From assembly GCA_018993265.1 (NCBI GenBank), contig JAGKSW010000181.1:1-54221 (forward strand): a stretch of DNA of 54,221 nt, given 5' to 3'. The notes under the pieces are model-generated. The model was not told the origin of the DNA and made no database searches. It was given only the letters and a program-made list of their open reading frames with translations. The translations under genes were made by a program, and so were the position numbers. This document shows, one piece after another, positions 8,509-18,100 of this stretch. How positions within the stretch are numbered: position 1 is the first letter of the stretch; every line of letters starts with the position of its first letter. The DNA is from Nostoc sp. TH1S01 (GTDB taxonomy: Bacteria; Cyanobacteriota; Cyanobacteriia; Cyanobacteriales; Nostocaceae).

Positions 8509-10581
8509 TCACCAATTACGCTCAACCACCATCACCTCAGTATATTCAAATTCATTCGGGCTTTGCTTCACTAACGGATATCTTTCCTCACCCAACTCAA
8601 TATAATCTTGTTCACAATCAGGCTTAGACGAATAATAAATCAACACATATTCCCTGCCAATTCTATTCACCATTTCTTGCTCTACTTCACCACGCCATTG
8701 AGTTTTCGTCACTAAAATAATTAACTGATTTGCTAACTCAGGTAATGTTTGAGCAATGCGACGACGATAACTTTCATCTAAACTTCCAAATGGAGAATCC
8801 ATCACAATGGGAAAAGTACTGCTATTCGGTACAGTTAAAACTTTGCGCTTTTCACTCCATTCGCGGACTCTATCAATAATACTGGCAATAAAAGACAAAC
8901 TGAGAATTTGGTTCTCTCCTGTAGATGCAGCAACAAGTGATTCGACTCCGGTGGTATTTTCTATTAAAGTGAGTTCATATTTATCGCTAATTTTCGGGAG
9001 ATACGGCGCAAAAGATATTGAAGTGAATATTTCCTGCAATCGCTTTTCTAATTGCCAACGAAATTGTTTTTCTTGCCGATTTCTGACTTCGGTTAATCTT
9101 TCAATTGCGTCTTGAGTGGCGTTGATACGTCTTTGTGCTAATAACTGCTTTTCTTCATTGAGTTTCTGCTTGGATATTTGTTTGGTTAAAGCATCAATCT
9201 CAGTTTTTAAATGGGAAATTCGCTGTTGATTTGCACCTTGTTCTCGGTTCAATTCATCAATTTTACTTTCAATTTCATCTAAGCGTTTTTGTAAACTACT
9301 AATTTCTTCATTCGCATCTTTACGCAACCGTTCTTGAATTGTGTCTAATTCAAGTTCAATTTGTGAGATGTTTTGGCGTAACTGATTAATTCTCGTTTGT
9401 TCTCTATCGACTTCTTCCCAAAATGCTATAGCTTGCTTATCAATTTCATCGACTTGGGCGCTCATGCGAATTGCTGTTTCTTCCACAACCGACGAACCAG
9501 CCTTTTCTAACCAATGGTTTACATGAGTATGGTGATGACTACCTGCATTTAATTCTGTTCCACAAATACAGCGATTACTTTTGAGTAATTCATTGATAAA
9601 TTCTCTGGAAATTCCTGATGTTAATTCGCCGCGTGCTTTCAAATCATGCAGAATTGTCCGAAATTGCTGTGTCGTGTCTGACAGCAGAATTGTATAACCG
9701 CGTGCAGAAATGATTTTTTTGAGTGCGTCTCTGGTTTGCCGCCATGATTCTTGATGAGCAGCTTTTTGGTTTTCTAATTCTTGTCGTCTGTCTTGCAGTT
9801 CTTTAGCGGCGCTGAGTTCGAGTAAACGATTCCCGGTTTCTTTTTTAAAGTTTTGTTGATATTCTAACTCTTGCTTGATTTCTGTTTGTCTGGTGTTAAT
9901 TTGGGCAATTTCTTGTTCTAACTTGTCTTGTTCTTTAAGCAGTTGTTTAATTTCTGAGTCACCGATGGCTTTTAATTCATTTTCTAAACTTTTTTTGGCT
10001 TCACTAAGATGTTTAATAGAACGGTTAATTACCTCTACACCCAAGAAAATTTTGATAGCTTCGGCTATTTCGGCTTTTTTATCAGAACGAACTATTTCTT
10101 CAATCCGTTCCCCATCAAAGAAAAAGTATTGATGTAAACTTGCGGGTAAAATCTGCCCAATGATTTCTTCTGGTTTTTGCAGTGGGAAATACCATCTACC
10201 ATCATCCCCAGCCACTTGCATTAATAATTCTGTTTTGAGAGATTCCAAGTCTGTTTTATCTTTATATATGCGACATTGGCGTTTGGCGTTGTAGCGTTTA
10301 CCTTCATGCTCCCAGTTAATTTCTACCCAACATTCTATCGATTGCCCAGTTTTAGCTTCTGCGATCGCTCTTTTGTTCACCAACTGTTCTGTTGAAGCAA
10401 AAGCAGCACTGAACTTTTCATATAATACCCACGTAAACGCATTCAGTAAACTGGTTTTTCCCGCTCCATTATTCCCATGAATAATTGTGGTGTTGAGAAT
10501 ATCACCCCCAGCCAAAACTATCTCTGGTGTTCTGCCATAAAAAGAGCGAAAGTTACACAGTTTAATGGAAGTGAGCTTCAT
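8509..10581 (-). CDS. dndD: DndD-like SMC/Rad50-type ATPase
   Basis: This 690-residue protein has the DndD length and layout. The Walker A loop GNNGAGKT is at residues 36-43 and the DndD hallmark YFFFDGERIEEI at 152-163. Long coiled coils (about 190-290 and 375-480) flank a CIC metal-hook-like turn at C338/C340. An ABC-type signature follows (STGENQILSLSF) with Walker B VMDSPFGSLDE. In phosphorothioation systems DndD acts with DndC/E to place sulfur on the DNA backbone. No dndA, B, C or E is seen here, so this may be a dispersed Dnd gene or a stand-alone relative. It is coupled by ATGA overlap to an upstream 57-residue gene. Confidence 0.75.
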   Translation of the reverse strand: MKLTSIKLCNFRSFYGRTPEIVLAGGDILNTTIIHGNNGAGKTSLLNAFTWVLYEKFSAAFASTEQLVNKRAIAEAKTGQSIECWVEINWEHEGKRYNAKRQCRIYKDKTDLESLKTELLMQVAGDDGRWYFPLQKPEEIIGQILPASLHQYFFFDGERIEEIVRSDKKAEIAEAIKIFLGVEVINRSIKHLSEAKKSLENELKAIGDSEIKQLLKEQDKLEQEIAQINTRQTEIKQELEYQQNFKKETGNRLLELSAAKELQDRRQELENQKAAHQESWRQTRDALKKIISARGYTILLSDTTQQFRTILHDLKARGELTSGISREFINELLKSNRCICGTELNAGSHHHTHVNHWLEKAGSSVVEETAIRMSAQVDEIDKQAIAFWEEVDREQTRINQLRQNISQIELELDTIQERLRKDANEEISSLQKRLDEIESKIDELNREQGANQQRISHLKTEIDALTKQISKQKLNEEKQLLAQRRINATQDAIERLTEVRNRQEKQFRWQLEKRLQEIFTSISFAPYLPKISDKYELTLIENTTGVESLVAASTGENQILSLSFIASIIDRVREWSEKRKVLTVPNSSTFPIVMDSPFGSLDESYRRRIAQTLPELANQLIILVTKTQWRGEVEQEMVNRIGREYVLIYYSSKPDCEQDYIELGEERYPLVKQSPNEFEYTEVMVVERNW

Positions 10582-10751
10582 TGTACGGCTTCCTTGACAA
10601 TTGCCAAAATATCATCGTTGATGGGGCTATTACTTTTTTTATCTAGCCTGTTTTTTTCGAGATTCCAGACTCGCTCAATAATTTGCCGCACTTCTGGCGA
10701 GGCGCTAGTAATTGGCTCTTGCACATCATCGATATTCTGCTCTGGCAACAT
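10578..10751 (-). CDS. 57-residue protein coupled to DndD-like gene
   Basis: This small frame is read on the minus strand from ATG 10751 (MLPEQNIDDVQEPITSASPE, then VRQIIERVWNLEKNRLDKKS) and ends at a TGA that overlaps the ATG of the DndD-like gene (ATGA). The 4-base overlap and the helical, charged composition argue for a real gene. It is not DndE, which is about twice as long. I do not recognise it; a small partner subunit of the SMC-like ATPase is the simplest inference. Confidence 0.65.
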   Translation of the reverse strand: MLPEQNIDDVQEPITSASPEVRQIIERVWNLEKNRLDKKSNSPINDDILAIVKEAVQ

Positions 10752-11067
10752 CTCAGTTTCGGATGAGTTATGCTTTATTTTAGCCGGAGATGATTGATAA
10801 TTTTACATCCGCCATCTGACTCTTACTCACATCTTTAATTTATGGTAATTATGGGGAGGAAAATTTTAAAATTTTTTGACAAAATTAAGGTTAATTTGGG
10901 TGAATTTACTGATATACTGAATTTATGTTCAATCTTGATAATAATGGAGTGTTTGTCGCTTTAAAAATTTCGCTGCTATCCCATTATGATCAATATTAAT
11001 TATTCCATAAGGAATCGGGATATTTACAGGTAGCAAACAAAATTTTACAAAATTAACCACAGGTGGA
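10752..11067. other. Intergenic, no gene seen
   Basis: About 315 AT-rich bases between the helicase gene (ending at 11068 on the minus strand) and the 57-residue gene. It must include the promoter of the dndD-like operon. No RNA gene, repeat array or clear hairpin was recognised. Confidence 0.45.
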
Positions 11068-12543
11068 TTAAACATCTAATAATCCATAGCGTTTTTGTAA
11101 ATCTAACAATTTCATTCTTGCTTCCCCAGCGTTATCGGCTAAATCGGCAAATTCAACAAAGCGCCGCAGTTCTTTTCTTAATAAATTACGTTCAACTTCT
11201 ATAGTTTCCCTGTCTAAATCTGGTGGCAGCACAATCATATCGTAAATAGTCGCCCGTTCCTTACTTGGATGAGGCCGTAAAACTCTGCCTCGGCGTTGAA
11301 TAAATTGGCGAGGATTTCCAGAACTCGATAAAATCACCGCAGTTTTAATTGCGGGAATATCAACGCCCTCATCTAAACAGCGAATGGCGACTAAACCTTG
11401 TAACTCACCATTTTCAAATTGATGGCGTAAAACTTCTCTTTCTGCTAACGGCGTTTGGGCTGTATAGGTACTAACTTTATAACCTAAATCTCCTCCCAGA
11501 ATTTTCACAACGGCTTTGAGTTGTTGTAGAGATGAACGTCCCGTTTCCAACGAACCATCACTACAATAAAAAAGTGTATGAGTAGTGTCGCGGCGTGTTG
11601 CCATTAATTGCCGTAATGCAGTTAATTTATTGGCTGCTGCACCAATTAATCTCGCCCGTTGCATTAATAAAGGTTTTAAATCTTCGTTGTCTTCAAAATT
11701 GGGGGAATTCTCAGTTTTGCGTTCTCGATAGAGTAAAGAACGCCCGATTTTTTTAGTTAATTTTAAATAAGCAATGCTTTCAGTTTCCGTTAACTCTACC
11801 AAAATCGGATAATACAAATAATGTACCAAAGCTCCTTGTGCGATCGCATCCCGCAATGTAAACTCTGGTTGCAGTACCGGGCCGAAATAATCAAATAAAG
11901 ATTGGGTACCGCTATCATCAAAATATCTTTCCGGTGTGGCAGATAAAGCCAACCGCAACCCAACCCGCCGTGGTAAACTTTCCTCTAACTTGGGTGCGCC
12001 TAAATTATGTGCTTCATCCCCAATAATTAAAGTTTTTGGCGGTAAATACTTGAGTTGCGATTGGAAACCTTCACCAATTAATGTCGAGTTGGTCGTAATG
12101 ATTGTGATAAAGCCTTGAGAACCAGAACGCAAATTGTAAAGTTGGGTAGAAAGTTGACTTTGCCAACTGCGGACATTCTCAAAGGCTAATATCGGTTGTA
12201 AATTAAACTTTTCGCATTCTCGCGCCCATTGGGTAACAAGATGACGATAGGGACACACCACCAACAGCACTTGTAAGTTAATTTGCTGGTACAATTCACA
12301 AGCGATCGCCAATGCAGTAATAGTTTTACCACTACCAGTCGCCATTTTTAACGTCCCTCTGCCATTGTTAGCAAACCAGTTAGTAACAGCTTGGCGCTGA
12401 TACTGGCGCAATTGCAGAGATGACGGTATCCTCGGACATCCTGGTAATGGTTGAGTCTGGTAGCTACCCTTACCTTCCCTAGCAAAAGGTATTCTTAGCC
12501 GGAAAGTGGGTAGCTGCTGCACTGAATTTTGCGTCAGGTACAT
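11068..12543 (-). CDS. SF2 helicase, Dnd-associated restriction-like
   Basis: This 491-residue superfamily 2 helicase has motif I MATGSGKT at residues 67-74, a DEAH box at 176-179, motif III SAT at 201-203 and a QRRGRVLRP motif VI near residue 415. The XPB/SSL2-like layout with LRQYQRQAV (Q-motif region) resembles the family NCBI/TIGRFAM names 'DNA phosphorothioation system restriction enzyme'. It probably tracks DNA using ATP. It lies downstream, on the same strand and 500 bases away, of the DndD-like pair, which supports the Dnd link, but restriction activity is not shown by the sequence. Confidence 0.7.
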   Translation of the reverse strand: MYLTQNSVQQLPTFRLRIPFAREGKGSYQTQPLPGCPRIPSSLQLRQYQRQAVTNWFANNGRGTLKMATGSGKTITALAIACELYQQINLQVLLVVCPYRHLVTQWARECEKFNLQPILAFENVRSWQSQLSTQLYNLRSGSQGFITIITTNSTLIGEGFQSQLKYLPPKTLIIGDEAHNLGAPKLEESLPRRVGLRLALSATPERYFDDSGTQSLFDYFGPVLQPEFTLRDAIAQGALVHYLYYPILVELTETESIAYLKLTKKIGRSLLYRERKTENSPNFEDNEDLKPLLMQRARLIGAAANKLTALRQLMATRRDTTHTLFYCSDGSLETGRSSLQQLKAVVKILGGDLGYKVSTYTAQTPLAEREVLRHQFENGELQGLVAIRCLDEGVDIPAIKTAVILSSSGNPRQFIQRRGRVLRPHPSKERATIYDMIVLPPDLDRETIEVERNLLRKELRRFVEFADLADNAGEARMKLLDLQKRYGLLDV

Positions 12544-12616
12544 AAAAAATCAAAAACAAAGTTGGTGATGAACCCTAATAACAAGCGTGAAGTGTGAAGG
12601 ATAAAAGATGAGATTT

Positions 12617-12644
12617 CATACTTCATACTTCATACTTCATACTT
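12617..12644. repeat. Heptanucleotide array, CATACTT x4
   Basis: Four perfect tandem copies of CATACTT. The last base and the two that follow form the TCA that is the lexA stop codon (TGA on the minus strand), so the array abuts the coding end. Such short tandemly repeated heptamers are a hallmark of heterocystous cyanobacteria. Confidence 0.9.
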
Positions 12645-13249
12645 CAGTTGTATCCACGCCAAACGCCGACAAGAGAACCTTGCACCTGTACCTGCATTGC
12701 CGAAACTTCAATGGGGTTATACTTTTGGTTAGCAGGTTGGAGAGTAACGCGATCGCCATTCCGATAGAAGCGTTTTAAAGTACTACCATAACCCTCAACT
12801 CTAGCAGCAACAATCGTGCCATTTTTTAACTGATCTGGTTCTGGTACTGGCAGTAAAAATACCAAATCTCCATCAGCAATTAAATCTTCAATCATGCTAT
12901 CGCCAGTTACCCGCAAAGCATAGGTTTGTGGCGGTAAAGAGATATTAGAAAAGTCGAGATAATCTACCGCTTCCGTAAAAGGTTCAATTAAACCACCAGC
13001 AGCAATATTACCTAAAATTGGCACACCTTGCTTAATTGGATGCAAAATCCGAATTGTGCGGGCCTTACCTTCAGTCCATTCAATATAGCCTTTATTTCGT
13101 AAATGTTCTAAGCGACTTTGAATAGGCGCTGGCGATTTCAAATTCATCGCTTGCATCATTTGGCGAATTGAAGGAGAATGTTGGTGCATTCGGATATATT
13201 CTGCCAACCATTCATATAATTCTTGTTGAGCTTCTGTTAGTCGTTCCAT
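12644..13249 (-). CDS. lexA: LexA repressor
   Basis: This SOS-type repressor and S24 autoprotease has 201 residues from the ATG at 13249; the longer in-frame start at 13273 adds residues unlike LexA. The N-terminal winged helix is at residues 1-65. The scissile pair A84-G85 is in NIAAGGLIEP, the Ser nucleophile is S118 (TGDSM), and the general-base Lys is K159 (STLKRF). All three are intact, unlike the non-cleavable LexA of some unicellular cyanobacteria, so classic RecA-stimulated cleavage is possible. A perfect cyanobacterial LexA box sits 33 bases upstream, indicating autoregulation. Confidence 0.93.
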   Translation of the reverse strand: MERLTEAQQELYEWLAEYIRMHQHSPSIRQMMQAMNLKSPAPIQSRLEHLRNKGYIEWTEGKARTIRILHPIKQGVPILGNIAAGGLIEPFTEAVDYLDFSNISLPPQTYALRVTGDSMIEDLIADGDLVFLLPVPEPDQLKNGTIVAARVEGYGSTLKRFYRNGDRVTLQPANQKYNPIEVSAMQVQVQGSLVGVWRGYN

Positions 13250-13281
13250 AATAATTATTGGAAGTAAATACAAATGTCCCT

Positions 13282-13295
13282 AGAACATTAGTACT
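13282..13295 (-). promoter_or_regulatory. LexA box upstream of lexA
   Basis: Read on the minus strand the site is AGTACTAATGTTCT, which fits the cyanobacterial LexA operator RGTACNNNDGTWCB at every position. It lies just upstream of the lexA start, the expected place for autorepression. The match to the published consensus is from memory. Confidence 0.8.
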
Positions 13296-13334
13296 ACAAA
13301 AAATTCCAGATAACAAGATGAAATTAAAAAAATC

Positions 13335-13373
13335 AAAGGCAAAAGAAAGAAAAAGTTTAGTTCTTTTGCCTTT
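13335..13373 (-). terminator. Intrinsic terminator of argF
   Basis: A perfect 13-bp inverted repeat (AAAGGCAAAAGAA at 13335-13347, complement at 13361-13373) with a 13-base loop. On the minus strand the hairpin is followed by a T-rich run (GATTTTTTTAATTT). It lies downstream of argF and upstream of lexA, so it would end argF transcription and insulate lexA. Confidence 0.75.
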
Positions 13374-13452
13374 TATCTTTTTAATTTTTACTCATAAACT
13401 CAGATAAGTTGTCACAGAATAAATTGCTCAAAGACTTATGGGAACTGGGTTT

Positions 13453-13485
13453 GCACTCAGCACTCAGCACTCAGCACTCAGCACT
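13453..13485. repeat. Heptanucleotide array, GCACTCA-type
   Basis: Nearly five tandem copies of a GCACTCA heptamer, ending 12 bases short of the argF stop codon. The same heptamer forms the larger array at 24694-24745 after argD. Confidence 0.9.
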
Positions 13486-13497
13486 TTTATTTCCTGT

Positions 13498-14418
13498 TCA
13501 CTCAGCCCCCAAAATACTAGCCAGCAAGGCTTTTTGTGCGTGCAGACGATTTTCGGCCTGATCCCAAACTCGTGAGTGTGAACCTTCAATTACTTCTTCA
13601 GTAATTTCTTCACCACGATGGGCTGGTAAGCAATGTAAAACAATTGCATCTTTATCAGCCAAGCTCAGCAATTGCTCCGAAATTTGATAAGGTTGAAAAA
13701 TTGGCATTCGGTCATCGGCTTCTTCTTCTTGACCCATACTTGCCCAAACATCAGTGTAAAGTACCGATGCTTCTTTAGCAGCTAATTCTGGGTCATGAGT
13801 CAGCAGAACTTCAGTTTTACCAGCAGCGATCGCTCGTGCTTGTTCTACAATTTTGGCATCAGGTTCAAATCCTTTAGGAGTAGCAACCCTGACATTCATC
13901 CCCGCCAAAGCACAACCCAACATCAAAGAATTCGCTACATTATTCCCATCACCTACGTAAGTTAAAGTTAAACCAGCCAACGTTCCAAAACATTCTTGAA
14001 TCGTCAATAAATCAGCCAATATCTGACAGGGATGTTCCGCATCAGTCAGTGCATTAATTACAGGAATTTTGGCATAGTTAGCGAAAATTTCTAAATCCTG
14101 TTGGGCAAAAGTCCTAATTGCCAAAATATCTAAATATCTATCTAACACCCGTGCTGTATCTTGGATAGGTTCGCCGCGACTCACTTGCGTAACATTGGGA
14201 TGAAGATCAATTACCTGTCCACCCAACTGGTACATCGCCACCGTAAAACTCACCCGCGTGCGAGTTGAAGCTTTAGAAAACAACAAACCCAACACCTTAT
14301 TACAATGTAACTTTAGCTGTTGAGATTTCAGTTGCCCAGCCAATTGTAGAATTTCTTGAAGTTCCGTTGGACTGAAGTCCGCCAGACTTAATATATCTCG
14401 TCCGATTAACACTGCCAT
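13498..14418 (-). CDS. argF: Ornithine carbamoyltransferase
   Basis: ArgF makes citrulline from ornithine and carbamoyl phosphate in arginine synthesis. The product is 306 residues from the ATG at 14418, the usual size; an upstream frame to 14475 would add 19 atypical residues. It shows the carbamoyl-phosphate motif STRTR (51-55), HPCQ (129-132) and the ornithine-loop HCLPA. argD is about 10 kb away on the same strand, but the arginine genes are not one operon here. Confidence 0.96.
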   Translation of the reverse strand: MAVLIGRDILSLADFSPTELQEILQLAGQLKSQQLKLHCNKVLGLLFSKASTRTRVSFTVAMYQLGGQVIDLHPNVTQVSRGEPIQDTARVLDRYLDILAIRTFAQQDLEIFANYAKIPVINALTDAEHPCQILADLLTIQECFGTLAGLTLTYVGDGNNVANSLMLGCALAGMNVRVATPKGFEPDAKIVEQARAIAAGKTEVLLTHDPELAAKEASVLYTDVWASMGQEEEADDRMPIFQPYQISEQLLSLADKDAIVLHCLPAHRGEEITEEVIEGSHSRVWDQAENRLHAQKALLASILGAE

Positions 14419-14871
14419 GTTTCTGATCTGTAAAGAACAATTATCTATTGCTGTTTCTTTACCTAGCCGTGTCAAAAAAAATACAGTTTACAACTGTATT
14501 CAATCTTTTTGCGTCCAGCCCAGGATTTTGAGTTAGCTTTTGCTATGAATATTAATTTATCAACTTTATCGGCCAATCAAATCAAGGATTTTTTTGTGGC
14601 TAATCACAGTGTTAATCCTAGAAAATTATCTAGTCCGACTTGGCTAAAATTACCCTGCTCAATTCTCCACAACTCTTGTTATGATGTTTTGATATTTTAT
14701 TGTCTCAAACGTCCTGATTACCATGCTTTCAGCTTCCCTGCTGATTGAATATTTAAGTTAGATGTGGGTAATAACCTTCAGTTCTCACACATCAAAGCCA
14801 ATTTTTTCACCGATTACCCTAGACAAACATGTTGCTTGTGCTATAATAAGAAATCGGTGATGCTTAATAAC
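14419..14871. other. Intergenic between argF and tRNA-Thr
   Basis: About 450 bases. A frame at 14509-14748 has a TTG start and no recognisable pattern, and I do not believe it is coding. The region must hold the argF promoter (minus) and the tRNA-Thr promoter (plus). No other structure was recognised. Confidence 0.45.
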
Positions 14872-14943
14872 GCCAGCATAGCACAGTGGTAGTGCATCCG
14901 ACTTGTAATCGGAAGGTCGCAGGTTCAAATCCAGCTGCTGGCT
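14872..14943 (+). tRNA. trnT-UGU: tRNA-Thr (anticodon TGT)
   Basis: The cloverleaf is complete: acceptor GCCAGCA/TGCTGGC, D-stem GCAC/GTGC, anticodon stem TCCGA/TCGGA with loop CTTGTAA (anticodon TGT at 14904-14906), and T-loop TTCAAAT. No CCA is encoded. The T-stem has an A.A mismatch in its middle pair (GCAGG against CCAGC). A transposon-like end begins six bases after the gene. Confidence 0.93.
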
Positions 14944-14948
14944 TTAAT

Positions 14949-15091
14949 TGTACATTCGCACATTATTTGTCGCTCTTCGCAAATTAGTGTCGTTTCTCTC
15001 AAATTGTTGTCGTTTTGATTGTTTTTAGACTCAATATTGATTGACCAGATTTTTTCCAAATTAATGTCGTTTTTTTCCTAGTTGCGTGTCG
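14949..15091 (+). mobile_element. Tn7-like / type V-K CAST-like transposon end (relic)
   Basis: TGTACA at 14949 is followed by direct copies of a motif like CAAATTAATGTCG at about 14959-14972, 14980-14992, 15000-15012, 15057-15069 and a weaker one at 15079-15091, the first three spaced 20-21 bases apart. TGT...ACA ends with repeated TnsB-type sites ending in TGTCG are typical of the ends of TniA/TnsB-family elements, including CRISPR-associated (Cas12k) transposons of cyanobacteria, which insert just past tRNA genes. GTN triplets lie about 60-63 bases before the end, inside the tRNA, as a V-K element would need. No tnsB, tnsC, tniQ, cas12k or second end was found in the window, so this is a solo or decayed end. 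Confidence 0.62.
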
Positions 15092-15172
15092 TTGTATTAT
15101 TGAGATTTAAGTTTGAGACTAAAATTGAGAGTTTTTTCTGGCAACTTTTTTTCTAAGTCCCATTAAGGCTAA

Positions 15173-18100
15173 CTATTCCGCATTACTCCAAACATATTTA
15201 CGGCAGACTTCGCAAGCGGCTTTTGCCTCGTCAGTTTGTGGATTGGTGAAGATGGGATGGTGGCGAAGGCGATTACAACAAACTTCCAGACAAGCACGCC
15301 AACCAACTCGCCATAATCTTACTGTTTTATCGTGGCTACCACTAACAATTGTCTGTCCATCTGGACTAAAAGTAACTGCACGAACGTAGTTTGTATGCCC
15401 TCGTAGGGGTTGACCGATAGGGCGACCCTCAATATCCCATAACCTTACTGTATTGTCTCTACTACCACTGACAATCATTTGTCCATCTGGGCTAAAAGCT
15501 GCTGAATTAACACAATCCCCATGACCTTGAAACGGTTGACCGATAGAGTTACCTTGCACATCCCACAAGCGCAAGGTATTGTCCCAACTACCACTGACAA
15601 TCATTTGTCCATCAGGGCTAAAAGCTACTGAATTCACATAACTCTCATGACCTTGGAACGGTTGACAAATAGGGTTGCCTTCCAAGTCCCACAAGCGCAA
15701 GGTATTGTCCCAACTACCACTGACAATCATTTGTCCATCAGGGCTAAAAGCAACCGAATTTACCAGTCGTTCATGACCTCGAAAGGGTGGAGCAACGGGA
15801 TTGCCTTTTAAATCCCATAACCTTACTGTTCCATCATTACTGCCACTAGCAATGATCTGTCCATCTGGGCTAAAAGCAACTGTACCAACAGAGTGCATAT
15901 CCCCTTGGAAAGGTGAAGCAATTAAGTTACCTTGAAAATTCCATAACCGCACTGTTCCATCCCAACCACCACTAGCAATGATCTGTCCATTAGGACTAAA
16001 TCCTACTGTCAAAACATAATGCTCATGTCCGACAAATGGATCACTAATAGGGTTTCCTTGTATGTCCCATAATCTTATTGTGCTGTCATCACTAGCACTG
16101 ACTATCATTTGCCCATTAGGACTAAAAGCAACAGAAGTTACATAATTCTGGTGTCCCCAGAACGGTTGACCAATACAGTAGCTCTTGATGTCCCACAACA
16201 ACACTCGGTTGTCATCACTGCTACTGATAATCTGCTGTCCATCAGGACTGAAGGCTACTGAGTAAAAACCATTTTCTAGGAAAATAGAATTGTTGTGGTC
16301 TTTCAAAGGTTCGCTGTTAAGCTTTCCTTGAAGGTTCCACAATCTGATTGTTTGATCCTTACTACTACTGACAATCTGCTCTCCATCAGGACTAAAAGCT
16401 ACTGACCAGACAACATCCTCGTGACCTGAAAAAACTTGACTAAGGGGATGTCTCTGGATTTCCCAAGGAAATATTGTCTTTAGGTTCCACAACCGCAATG
16501 TTTTGTCATGACTGCCAGTAACAATTATCTTTCCATCTGGGCTAAAAGCAACAGAAGTTACATAGTCTTCATGACCTTGAAACGGCTGACCAATAGGTTC
16601 GCCTTGCAAATTCCACAGTCTTACTGTTTTGTCTTTACTACCACTGACAATCATCTTGCCGTCTGGACTGAAGGCGACTGCAAAAACACTATCTTCGTGA
16701 CCTTGGAATGGTTGACCAATAGGTTCGCCTTGCAAGTTCCACAACCTTACTGTTCTGTCACTACTGCCACTAACAATTATCTTGCCATTTGGGCTGAAGG
16801 CTACTGACCATACAGAATCCTGGTGTCCTATAAATGGTTGACTAATTGGCTTTCCTTTCAAATTCCATAGGCGTAGTGTCTTGTCTTTGCTTCCACTAAT
16901 AATGATCTTGTCATGTGGGCTAAAGGCTAATGACAATACAGAATCCTGGTGTCCGCAAAAAAGGTTACTTATAGAGTTACCCTGAATATCCCATAACCGT
17001 ACTTTGCTATCCAAACTGCCACTAGCAATTATCTTGCCATCTGGGCTAAAAGCTACTGAAGTTAAAACTTCATTATGTCCTTGAAAGGAAATTGGCACTC
17101 TGACTGTTTCCATGACTCTATGCAAGCTAGTCAGAACTGAGTTGAGAAGCTTGTCAGGCATTTGTTCTCGATTTTCACCCATTGATTGAATAGCTAGTAA
17201 TAAGGCATCTAGTGGTTTCACTGTTATTAAATTCATTACCCTTGCAGCTTTATCTGGCAATTGAGATTCAGCAAGTATCCTTTGCAGCTCGGCACCCCGT
17301 TCTTTTTCATCAGCATCACTGAGGTGATAAAACTTTTTAGCCTGAGATGATAAATCAGGTTGTAACTTTTCCCAATTTTCTCGCACCTCTGCTAATAATC
17401 CTCTAGGCATAAGGTATTGTTCATCTTCTCCTTTGTGCAACCACTCTCGCAAAGCATCGGCTAATTTATCATGTAACCGTCGCAAGTCTCGGTCTTGTTG
17501 TCGCCATTCTCGCAACCTCTGCCAACCATCAATTAACGCTTCATGGGCTAAATCGATCCAAACTTCTTCTCTAATTTCAGTGTCAGTTACTATTAAACGT
17601 CCTTGGATGAGTTGTTCTATAACTTGATTGATCACTTGCTGCTCATCTAAGTTTTCACTAGCAAGACTTAACAACTCCCGTTTTGGTTGTCGCTGTCTGG
17701 TATCCTTATCTTCTGCACCAGTACGCACTAATTTTAAGAAAATCCGCTTGACCAAAACTTGCTGCTGTTGGGTGAAACTTGCATACAACTTTTCTGCATG
17801 ACGGTTCAACGCCCCAATGACTCCACCTAGTTCCTGAAACTTGGCAACTGTTAACTGGTGAGTTGTGCGATCGCGCTGTTCCCATAGTTCAGTCAGGGCA
17901 AACTGCAATAATGGTAAGCAGCCTTTCTCTTGTCCTAATACTTCTTGCTGAATCGCTCCCAGTAATCCCCTTTCTAACTGATAACCTTGTAACATGGCTG
18001 GGGATGCGATCGCTTGTTCTAATTCTTCCCCCCGTAAAGGCTTTATATAAACTGCTTGTTTCTCAATTAGTTGCATCAGCGACTCATAGCTTAAACAATA

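Noticed and set aside
14509-14748. 79-codon plus-strand frame between argF and tRNA-Thr
   Set aside because: TTG start, no Shine-Dalgarno, no recognisable pattern and composition like spacer DNA.
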